From positions 36,715,683 to 36,779,682 of the forward strand of contig CM022671.1 in the NCBI GenBank assembly GCA_012295275.1: DNA of 64,000 nucleotides, read 5' to 3'. Positions within the stretch are counted from its first letter, which is position 1. Every line of letters begins with the position of its first letter. The notes under the pieces were generated by a model. The model was not told where the DNA came from and did not search any database. It saw only the letters and a program-made list of their open reading frames with translations. This DNA is from Chrysomallon squamiferum (Eukaryota; Mollusca; Gastropoda; Neomphalida; Peltospiridae). The position numbers were made by a program, and so were the translations under genes. Positions 25,601 through 33,689 of this stretch are shown here, piece after piece.

Positions 25601-28600
25601 TTTATCATCCTGGTTTATGTTTGTACAACTTGAATACTTATCATCCTGGTTTATGTTTGTACAACTTGAATATTTATCATCCTGGTTTATGTTTGTACAA
25701 CTTGTATATTTATTATTCTGATTTATGTTTGTACAACTTGTATATTTATCATTCTGGTTTATGTTTGCATAGCTTGTATATTTATCATCCTGGTTTGTGT
25801 TTGTACTACTTGTATATTTATCATCCTGGTTTATATTTGTATAAGTTGTATATTTATCATCCTGGTTTGTGTTTGTACTACTTGTATATTTATCATTGTG
25901 ATCTGACTGATAACAAGGGTGTGTAACACAAATTTCTTTATATTCAGATCTTTCTTCACTGGCTGGCTGCTGATTGTCACTTGAACTGACAGCAAACATC
26001 TCAGAGACATCTGGAATGTTGAAGAGTTTCTCAGTGCTGAAGCTATTCTCAGTCTGTCTGCTGAGCCCAGTTTGTACTGATGAATGTTTTGACTGTTTTC
26101 TCTCTGGTTGTCTCATCCTGTGATGTACTGAAGAAGCTTTACATTGACTCTGTATTTCCTTTCCATCATCCTCATTATTAACATTCCTACAAAAGTCTAC
26201 ATCTAAATCTGATTTGGGAGGTTTTATTAAATTTGTCTGTCTTTCATTTCTTGCATGCTTTTCCCAAGGTTGTGTAGCTGTCTGTGCAATTACATTTGTG
26301 TTTGGTTTTGTCTGTGTTGTGGAGGGGCTGAGTTCCACATCACCAAACAACTCTCTAAGTCTCTTCATCTGTTGTGACGCTGACACTGGTCTTGCAATGC
26401 CTTGTTTCAGAAGGATGTTGGAGACAGAAAGTTCACAGAGGTCCAGTTGATCTAATACTGGGATGTTCCAGAACAACATAACAATATAAGGAAATAGATC
26501 AGTCTTTGCTGAGGACACTGGGTGAAGGAAGAGCTGCTGGCCCACAACACACGACCTAAAAGCCTGGATTTCATCTTCTGTCCAAACTCCCAACTTGTTG
26601 GCTGGTTCAATCTAAAAATAGCCAACTTACTTGTTATCTGTCAACCATTAACAAAGTACTTCAGTGGCATAAACATCACAAATGATAATAATAATAATAA
26701 AAATAATTTGGTGATGTATTTTATCTTGTATGAGATGTAACAAAGCATTGACTCTTTAAGGTATAAAAAGAAAATAAAATAATAAAATGAAAAGAAAAAA
26801 TAAAGAATCAAAAACAATTAAAATGATATCTGCTTTGAAATTCTGTTAAATTAGCCACATTAGGTTCCCCTACCCCAGACAGTGCACAGAACATGGCCTG
26901 AGCTGGAAGCAGACTGAACTGTTCTGGTAGAGGTAAGACAGAAGTGATAGGTACATGACCAGTATTTCCAAAATCGACATAGAAGATCTCAGCTCTTCTG
27001 TCATCTTCAGATACTTTAACAAATAAAACAAAAAAATAAACAATCTCATTGAATGACTTTGCTGAAAAACATCTACGTATAACTATAAAATTGACAATTT
27101 AACCTTATTTACAGATATTGTTCTATTTAACAACTGATCAGTTTGATTTGTACATTGACTCATTAAATGTTGTGCTTATTCTAGCTGAAATTAAATTAAA
27201 ATTTAAAAAAATACTAACAATAAAAATAAAAATGTTCTGTATGCTGTAGCTCCAATGTTATTTTAATATTAATTCAAGTAAAATTCAAGTCAAGGTCAGA
27301 AACATTTAATAAATAGAAATATTAACTACATATAATAAAACTGAATGCTTGTACAATTTGCTTTCCAGTTTGTACAATCTAATCCACAGGTTGCTGAAAA
27401 CCAGGGTCTAAAGTTGAATCCTGTCTCCCATTTCTGAACAAAAGTCCAAATTTTAAAGTGTGACATTTACTAAGTGTTGATCCAATGTATCATTTCACTC
27501 TTCCCACCCACAAAGAACTAAAATACAAAGTGACTGATGGTTTGGGATTAAGCCCATTGGTTCGACACAGAATTAGCCTAGTGTTAACATAATGTCAAGA
27601 AGTCTGTTAAAATACAGATAATACAGATAATGAAGTGATTTAACATTAAATTCTTACCACTATCAATATTGATGACTCTAGCTCGGTAGAACATTGGTGG
27701 ATCTTCTTGCAGAAATGGAGCCAAGCACATCATTCCAAGTCGTATTTCCTCTGTGTTTGTGTTCATGGTAGACACACAGCGCCTGAAAAAATACATCATT
27801 GAGTAATGAAACAATCTAGTCAAGCTGGTTGTTCACATTAAAAAATAAAATTAAATATATAAACAAATGCATAAATATAAATACAACACACAACTCACAT
27901 AACTCTCTGTGTAACATAAAAATAATATAACTTTGTGTAACATAAAATTAACACACAACTCACTGGGTAAAAAAAAATAACACAACTCACTGTATAAAAT
28001 TAAAAAACACACCTCAGTGTTTAACATGAAAATAATACACAGTTCACTGTGTAACACAAAAATAACACAATTGATTGTGTAACACATAATAAATGTATAA
28101 TAAAAACACAACAAATTACTTACTGTATTTGATATTTAAGTACATCAAGCACCTCACTAACAGGCTGTACATAGAAAGACCAAGGTGTGTCCACTTCACT
28201 GACCATCACCCTGATGGTGACATTAGCTTCCAGCCGCAGAGGTTTCACAACTGATGTCTCCTGTCTCCAACTCACTGCTGAACCATTACCATCAACTGTT
28301 GAACCACTCACATCAACTACTGAACTACTTACATCAAGTGTTGAACCATTATCGTCAACTGTTGAACTATTAACACTGTGCAGACTATCTGTGTGTTTCA
28401 CATCAAGGAAGCTCACTGAAGACAAAGCTGAATTGTTCTTGTTGTTTGTTACTAAAGATCTGTTTGTAGAACTACTAGCCTGGTCCGAGAGATTTTTTTC
28501 AGATCTTTGACATGAATGCTTAATGGAATATTTTAAATCTAACTGAGGACTATCTCCATGTGGAACTGTGATCACTTTCTCTTCCTTGTGCTCCACAGTT

Positions 28601-30909
28601 TTAGATACAGAACAGTTTTCTATCTGCCCTTCTACATGTCCCATGACAATTGAAGCATCTTGCTGCCTGCTGCCTCTGCTCAGCAGTGAAACAGCAACAC
28701 ACTCTGTGTTCTGTTCTGTGTTTTTCTGAGTAAAGTCTTTGTTTTGCTGTTTAGTGTGTTCAGTAACATCTGTGTCATGCTGTATGGTCTGTTTTGTGTT
28801 GTGTTGTGTGTTGTGTTGAGTAAATATGTTGTTCTGTGAAGAATATAAAATATCAACATTTGATAGATTGATGGTTTTCTCAGATGACTGTTGAAAGATG
28901 GAGCTGACTTTGCTCTCACATTCCAAGTTCACTATAAAATAAAATAAAATAAAATAATAAAAACATTATTAAATACCAGTATTCACATTTATTTTTTCTG
29001 ATATCAGATTTGTTTCATTCATCGCACAACAGCTTTTTCACTCAGTATTGCAGATCACACTCAACTGTAATATTGGTATTGTGTAAATTGTTAACAATGA
29101 CATCTGAATTGTTTTCTAATTATTACTTCTAGAGTTTCTTTTAATAAAATTTTAGATTTACCATCTTCTGTGAAACTGTTTTGTGAGCATCCACATGACT
29201 GTACATCAGATGAGTCTGTCATACGAAAACTGTTCATTCTTACTGGTTCTACATCATTGTCATTTTCCAAACTTGATGAAGTGACACAGCTACCAACACT
29301 CATTTGACACCTTTGTTGTTCTTCAGATGATATGGATAAATTATCCATGTCATCATCAGAATTTTCTGAAATATCCAATCACATTACTGCTACTACTACT
29401 ACTAATATTTAACATGGCAGCTATTCAACTCTATGTTATTAACAACATTGAACAATAAGTTTATTAACCACCACCAAGGAAATTTTGAATGTTCAAAAAA
29501 ACTGTATTACATCAGATTACTATTACAGATGAACCTCCTATTGTTTGAAACAAAATACAGGTTGACATTCAAAAATCTGGCCATCAAAAATTCAGTTCCT
29601 TCCAATTTCAGTCGTGGATTTCAGAGCACATTTTTAAATTTACCATGTTGTTGTGCCACTGTTTTCTGAAGGCACTGTTTATGTTTTGATGGCGCTGTAC
29701 TCCAGAATCAGCTGTTGGGTCTAGTTTGCACCTGCTATCAGGCATTCCTGCTCATTCATTTTCATTTTATCATTTATTTGCTGCTGTATACAGGTAGTAA
29801 TATACAGCATATATAACCATAAAAAATCTGGCATTCTTGAAAATCCGGCAGTACTCAGGTCCAGAGGTTGCTGGATTTTTGAATGTCAACCTGTAAGTTT
29901 ACAGCAATGTTTTCCATAAAATGAAAAACCAAAAATTAGTGAAGTTTTGGTATTTGGATGGTATATATTAATACTATATTTTTTAACAGGACTATATGAT
30001 AATATATTAATATTTACTGTCTCTGTATTATAATATATAATGTTTATTGATCAGCACTATTTCTTAACACTAAACTACAATACTTGCTATTGCTGAATAC
30101 TTTTTATAATGTAGTACAAGATCAATGATGATCAGAGTAATAGAAAATAATTATTTTTTCATGCACAAAACTATCAACAAATTATGTTACTGTAACAACA
30201 AGATCACAGTTGCTGAAATGAAAATTCATCTTGTAAAACTTGACACTAAAATGTCTGGGTGGAGGATCCTCACTGCCTGATGTGTGTGAAAATGACTTAA
30301 ATACAAGTTATTTCCCCTAGGCTTTATGGAAATGAAGATGGATACATCTGTGTGAAAACTGTTTTAATCACTGTTTAACAGAAACACATATATTTACCAA
30401 TAACTTGCTCTGCTGTGGCCAGAAGACAGAAACAGTTGTTAATACATTTGTCCAAACACTGCATCACATCTAAGTAAGTTTCCATGGAAACATCGTTACT
30501 TGTAGAACTAATCTTTTGTTTAGCGTACAACTGAACCTGAAAAATAAACCACATTTTCTGGAAACAAATGAAAAGAACATTGACTGTTAACACTTTCATT
30601 TTAATTAGCTTTTATTTTTCTCTAGTCACTAAGACTGTTGTAAAACTGAGAATCCAATACAAAACAAGATATACAAGATTTGGTAAATTCAAAACTTTTA
30701 TAGATACTGTGAAATATAAATGCAAAACAAACATGTTTGTACATCAGATTCATATTGTGAAAAGTAAATGTAAAAAAATATGTTCATACATCAGATACAT
30801 ATTGATGAATGAGAGAGACTAGTTCAGATTTCTGGTTGTCAAGGTTTTTCATTTTTTCTTCTATTTTGTATCGTAGCTGAAATTTTTGTCGATGTCTTGA
30901 TGATTTCAT
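9519..30909 (-). CDS. Multi-Tudor protein with CCCH zinc finger and coiled coil (germline/piRNA-type scaffold)
   Basis: Sixteen exons in phase, 5' to 3': 30799-30909 (ATG), 30398-30536, 29162-29365, 28124-28931, 27658-27782, 26874-27004, 24774-26611, 24456-24580, 23650-23772, 14151-14249, 13509-13685, 13243-13300, 12318-12462, 10628-10782, 10273-10329, 9519-9684 (TGA). Modelled product is about 1,486 residues: coiled coil (1-83), acidic and polar linkers, Tudor 1 (about 390-550), Gln/Asn-rich linker with a 12-residue repeat (742-842), Tudor 2 (about 905-1118), acidic linker, CCCH finger (1202-1234), Tudor 3 (about 1245-1431). Extended Tudor domains bind symmetrically dimethylated arginine, classically on Piwi proteins, in cytoplasmic germ granules. 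Nearest architectures by eye are RNF17/TDRD4 and TDRD1, but I find no RING or MYND finger. The first coding exon begins after a perfect acceptor at 30911, so an upstream exon may carry more N-terminus. Confidence 0.82.
9730..10272. repeat. 31 bp minisatellite abutting a Tudor splice donor
   Basis: Units of CACTTGTTACTACACAACAC plus TGTATAAAACA in the last intron. The array runs up to the donor at 10272, and some units contain copies of the donor-like CAGGTGTGT (minus strand). Confidence 0.88.
10810..12310. repeat. 1.5 kb degenerate TATTAGTATCT repeat
   Basis: Fills the intron between exons 12318-12462 and 10628-10782. Core of about 12 bases (GTATTAGTATCT) with a more regular block near 11290-11690. 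Confidence 0.88.
12470..12660. repeat. 47 bp minisatellite
   Basis: Four units of AACATCTGTACTACATCTAC continuing ATACACTACATGTACAACAT, next to the acceptor at 12463. Confidence 0.85.
13735..14115. repeat. 57 bp minisatellite
   Basis: About six units containing TATGTAGTACACTGTAACAA and GTTTAACAGTGTTTGTGTAA. The plus-strand ORF over it (unit is 19 codons) is a repeat artefact. Confidence 0.88.
14151..14249 (-). other. CCCH zinc finger exon
   Basis: A 99 nt exon encoding ICRFFNTPLKCWRGKNCQYR followed by His: Cys-x8-Cys-x5-Cys-x3-His, an exact CCCH finger of the type that binds single-stranded RNA. Phase agrees with both neighbours (entered and left in phase 1), across the 9.4 kb intron upstream and the exon at 13509-13685 downstream. 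Confidence 0.8.
14277..14385. repeat. AAT / GAT trinucleotide tract
   Basis: Pure AAT run followed by GAT/GAA triplets just upstream of the CCCH exon acceptor. Confidence 0.9.
16439..17677 (-). CDS. Intronless divergent rhodopsin-like (class A) GPCR
   Basis: Single ORF of 412 residues. The N-terminus has two N-glycosylation sequons (Asn14, Asn17). TM1 has the conserved Asn (TANLIIL, Asn47). TM2 has LCVSDV with Asp75. TM3 lacks the usual Cys at its start and ends NCDCYIRLSQPLR, so DRY is Asp-Cys-Tyr. TM4 has Trp151 and ends GFLPQVGW. TM5 and TM6 follow (VVTSFIDVCLLAVCYIPLFV), and TM7 ends SAVVHGYRT where NPxxY is expected. The missing TM3 Cys and LPxxGW ending resemble the MECA group (lysophospholipid, cannabinoid, adenosine, GPR3/12/119-like receptors). 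The C-tail of about 110 residues is Ser/Thr/Cys-rich. The ligand is unknown. The gene lies inside a Tudor intron on the same strand. The altered DRY and NPxxY may mean atypical coupling, but the frame is intact, so it is not an obvious pseudogene. Confidence 0.8.
   Translation of the reverse strand: MTCINNKMCDVSTNSSNNTINLQLPEHLIKEEVIIIMTMALMTVTANLIILTASKFTSAGQSPTLMLIRNLCVSDVMTGVYAVFKMLMYMFLDDLLVDFFLPESLFVTASLAYVLSLLCLNCDCYIRLSQPLRCIQHFDKKNMITVMVMLWNISFIIGFLPQVGWQERSYVERFFLYYSWNYLLFIVIFHLVVMALNCVTLVFVKRHITLIISKSHFVPNSNFHNYHRLVVTSFIDVCLLAVCYIPLFVYFAFYCSVCVLAGDVAGDVNIVYFIPVFLVKSFISAVVHGYRTVQINEVMKSLKRRVSHIVQKSRHRPVSRVCCSESSNTEIFKTNIHSFSHCDVHGSRLSTETCNTSVQSLAVSERANCSERLSCEMFEISLQAVTDNTVTNTGEQSQSISHSQLTFELTKM
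17670..17815. repeat. 45 bp minisatellite in the GPCR 5' leader
   Basis: Three units containing ACATTCCAAACAGTGTATTT and ATTCACAAATACATCATG. The unit nearest the gene runs into the start codon of the receptor. On the minus strand two units each carry ATGATGTATTTGTGA, a four-codon uORF. Confidence 0.85.
18770..18965. repeat. CA-rich microsatellite
   Basis: Interrupted CA/ACACA tracts in the Tudor intron. Confidence 0.85.
20280..20640. repeat. 41 bp minisatellite
   Basis: About eight units of CTAATATACCTGTAACATTA plus TAAAGGTGAAATTATTTATTA-like sequence, strongly degenerate. Confidence 0.83.
20795..21035. repeat. About 62 bp tandem repeat
   Basis: Four units built on AACAGCTGTATAAAATACCA and CTTTAAAATACTGTTGTCTT. 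Confidence 0.82.
21160..22285. repeat. 1.1 kb array of 22-28 bp units
   Basis: About forty units of ACAGTGATGATACTAGCTAA followed by CACA(CA)AA, with ATT, GAT and CAT variants at the centre. It is the longest array in the window. Confidence 0.93.
22585..22675. repeat. AAT trinucleotide tract
   Basis: AAT run grading into CAACAG and GTAGTAGTAG triplets. Confidence 0.9.
24190..24335. repeat. 45 bp repeat, three units
   Basis: Units containing GGATACATTCTGTGAGACAA between exons 23650-23772 and 24456-24580. Confidence 0.75.
24774..25420 (-). other. Extended Tudor domain 2
   Basis: 3' part of the large exon. It opens SHINSPSDFYVHCLTVETG, then NGMCCAEFSEDGCYYRTQIV, an inserted polar loop, VKVLYVDFGDCEWLP and LPPLAVWCSLADIVP-like ending (actual IPPLAVWCSLADIV). 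The conserved DFGN is DFGD here, so the residue usually contacting methyl-arginine is changed. The polar insertion (about 45 residues, KPKQNISNPTATEN) between barrel strands is unusual. Confidence 0.82.
25605..25905 (-). repeat. Coding minisatellite: eight in-frame 36 bp units (12 residues each)
   Basis: Inside the large Tudor exon. Consensus peptide DKYTSCTNINQD, repeated about eight times with Thr/Ser, Cys/Ser/Tyr and Asp/Asn variation. The unit is a multiple of three, so copy changes keep the frame. It lies in the disordered linker between Tudor 1 and 2. Confidence 0.92.
26400..28220 (-). other. Extended Tudor domain 1
   Basis: Spans exons 28124-28931 (end), 27658-27782, 26874-27004 and the start of 24774-26611. 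It opens with SEVDTPWSFYVQPV. The Tudor barrel shows GMMCLAPF, FYRARVINID, then AEIFYVDFGNTGHVP with the conserved Phe-x-Asp-Phe-Gly-Asn. The SN-like part follows with LPAQAMFCALSG and FWNIPVLDQLDLCELSVSNIL. Aromatic-cage residues Phe and Tyr and the terminal Asn of DFGN are present, so methyl-arginine binding is plausible. Confidence 0.85.
27870..28118. repeat. About 31 bp minisatellite abutting Tudor donor at 28123
   Basis: Units of AACACACAACTCACTGTGTAAC. On the minus strand each carries CAGTGAGTTGTGT, resembling the true donor CAGTAAGTAATTTGTTGTGT next to it. Confidence 0.83.
29558..29893. mobile_element. Tigger/pogo-like MITE
   Basis: A 336 bp element whose ends are inverted repeats: CAGGTTGACATTCAAAAATC at the left and the complementary GATTTTTGAATGTCAACCTG at the right. 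It is flanked by TA on both sides (29556-29557 and 29894-29895), the target duplication of Tc1/mariner and pogo elements. No transposase ORF, so non-autonomous. The CAGGTTGA start resembles Tigger-family termini (established knowledge). It sits in a Tudor intron. Confidence 0.8.
30398..30909 (-). other. N-terminal coiled-coil exons of the Tudor protein
   Basis: Exon 30799-30909 encodes MKSSRHRQKFQLRYKIEEKM then KNLDNQKSELVSLIHQY. Exon 30398-30536 continues VQLYAKQKI and MQCLDKCINNCFCLLATAE. Charged heptads and the helical second part recall the B-box C-terminal coiled coil of TRIM-like proteins, which would fit an RNF17-like parent. This is pattern-based inference. The ATG at 30909 lies two bases inside the exon, so it could be internal. 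Confidence 0.55.
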
Positions 30910-30911
30910 GG

Positions 30912-32902
30912 CTGAAGAATAAAAATAGTTAACTTTGTTTAGCTCAGTTGGTATTTCAAGAATACAGTAAAATGACTAATGATAATATGGCTGAAAAACA
31001 AACACAAAATATGTTTACAATAAAAATAGATCACAATATTCATTTCAGATTAATCAGTAATGATAAAAAAGTAATTTCTTCATGTTAGTGTCCAACTTTA
31101 TCTTAAATTACCGACTTGTTAATTTGATGAACATTTTTTTTTCAGAAACAAATGTTCAAGTATTATGATTACAGAAAAATATTTGAGGAAACAAAACTGT
31201 GGTTTGATTTCAAGTTCAGCTTAATGGACCAATATACAATTTAAAATTAATTCACACTCCACTTTATATTACTGCATCAAAGATTTCCACCCAATTCATG
31301 TATTTTCAGAACTAAAATATTCCACCCACCTCACCCACAATCTAATGCAGAGAACATTTAGGTTTCTGTGTAATTTTTTGTTCTGTGTTCACTAGACCTG
31401 ACACGCTCAATCATGGGAGCTAAGCAAGTTTAGATTATCTATTGTAACAAGTCATACTCTGAGAAATAGGCAAGGAAAAGCATCAGTTTAGTAAGCAAAA
31501 GACACCAGCCAATCAGATTTCAGATATCTAGCTGCATAATGTTGTTTTCCTACAAAAAATTGTTTTATATATCATTATACTGTAATACTGTTATATATCA
31601 TCAGGAGATATGGCTTAATCAAAAATATATTAATGATTGTACTAAAATTGGTCTGACATGTTTTAAGCATACAGCTATGTTTTTTTTTAATTGTGAATAT
31701 TCTCAGAAATAACCTTAAGTAAACTGTAATTCCAATTTTGCCGAACTTGAAAATGTTAATAATTACTGTTGATTTACTGTTATTTGCTGAATATAAGGTA
31801 TATAAAATGAACATTCAAATAGTATAGTTTTAAAGGTACTCTTTTTGACACATTTTGTGGGATTTAAACATAAATAAAGTAATAAGCCATCTAATATAGG
31901 TTATGGCTCATTTCAGGGCTCACATGCGGTCTGACACATATAAGCACATTTTTTTCTTTAAATTTCTTATTGTGTGGTTATGGTGCAATTTCCTAGGCCT
32001 TAATAATAAAAAAAAAGTTCAATGGTATCTCCCTATTTTTATTTTCAAGGAAATAACCCATATACACTTTTTATTTCAAGAAAGTCTGCATCTGTGAGAC
32101 CCAGTCTAAATTGTATATTTACTTGCTTTGCTGAAGCCATAAAAATATAAAATAAATAAATAAAAAATAGAAATAAAGGCAGAAAACTACTTGTACATGA
32201 AAAGGGAAACTGATCGATTTGTCAAGTGAAAATGGTTTACAGAGTTTATCAGCAATAGCAGATATCAAAACAAAACCTCTGCTGCATGAGGTAGTCCTTA
32301 TTACTAACCTTTCTTAGATAACATCAACCAACATATCAAACTGTATGTCACTGTAGAAATTGTTCTTTGAATAAAACTTTTAATTGTGTAGACTTTTATA
32401 TTTTTTTTATAACAATGCTTAAACAGAACATAAAATAATAATAATAACAATAATAATAATAATGAAAACAAATAAATAAATGCTTAATAAGTGTTTCATT
32501 GCAGTATTGATTTAAAGTTGTTGGTACTAGCATTGTTGTTGAAGCAAAAAACGATTCAAAAACTGAATTTTGGACACTATAATTCGTGATCGCCATTTAT
32601 AAAATACATATAAGTATGCGCAGAATTTTAGCATTTGACAGGAATCGTAAACAATGTAAAGCAGTTGTCACTGAGTCGACATAGTCACATACTCAGATAC
32701 TGTCAGTTGAATTATCTGCTGAACATAGAAATAATTTGCAGCGAATATAAATATAACTTCAGCATTATATTTTACCTAACTACAGAAATGTTATAATCAG
32801 GATAATATATAAACAATTATTTCAGTTTTGCAGGCTGATAAATGGTATGAATGCAGTTCCCAAGCACCCACGTGCATATAAATCAGCAGAAGAAACCTAA
32901 AT
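30912..32902. other. Probable first intron / 5' leader of the Tudor gene
   Basis: No convincing coding exon. Two weak candidates on the minus strand are an ATG at about 32596 (MAITNYSVQN) and a short open piece near 32310-32345 with donor-like AAAGGTTAGT. Neither could be tied in firmly. Also contains an AAT tract near 32440 and poly-A/T runs. Confidence 0.35.
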
Positions 32903-32911
32903 CCGGAAGTG
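32903..32911 (-). promoter_or_regulatory. ETS-type promoter site near the Tudor gene start
   Basis: CCGGAAGTG (plus strand) is the canonical ETS core, often close to start sites of TATA-less animal promoters. It lies about 2 kb upstream of the first certain Tudor exon, with GATTGG, a CCAAT-box core on the minus strand, at 32939-32944. Promoter role is inference. Confidence 0.35.
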
Positions 32912-32999
32912 AACGCCATGTATTCAATCCATCTACTGATTGGTCAATCGAATAAAAAGATAATAATGATAATAAAAATGAAATAAAATAAAATAAAAT

Positions 33000-33634
33000 A
33001 AAAAACCGCATATTTAATATAGACAGTTAGAATCAGTATCATTTGATATAGCTTTTGTAGCGCAGTGTTTATCTTCTAACATTTCTGTCTTTTACAGGTT
33101 TATTATATGATTATAACCCCCCACAAAAAAACCCACCAAAATTACGATTTTATGTAAAAAGATAATGTAAATGTAAATAATGTCATTTTATATGATTAAT
33201 GTTTAATTTCAGAGTGTTTTATTTATAATATTATTCTGAAGATTTTATGTAATATGCGAAACACTTTATGCTCAAATTGTAAAGAATGTACTGGTCAGCC
33301 CGGAAATAAACGGAACATAACGAAGTTTAATGAAGGAACTAAATTCATAATACACGTTCCCTTTTTCATATACCGCTTAAAAAGGTTTTGCTGTTAAACG
33401 TAAGCAACAGGTAGAGACGAATATCAATCTGAATTATTTTCTTAATGTAGAATTATGGAACTTTGTCATAAAATGGACTGGTGGATGCATGTAACGAAGG
33501 GTAAAGAGGAGGATTAAAAATTAGAAACCACTGAGAACATGATCAAATTTGTTCAAGAATACGGACTGATGCCTTTTACCTTCGAGTGACCGACAACTGG
33601 GTGCGATCTCAAGAAATTTTATGAAATTAGAAAG

Positions 33635-33689
<55 letters not shown>

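Noticed and set aside
27520-27580. tRNA-derived SINE with B-box GGTTCGACAC
   Set aside because: B-box match only; no A-box at proper distance and no repeat structure seen.
32396-32596. MAITNYSVQN ORF as the first Tudor exon
   Set aside because: No donor puts it in frame with 30911 convincingly; kept only as a possibility.
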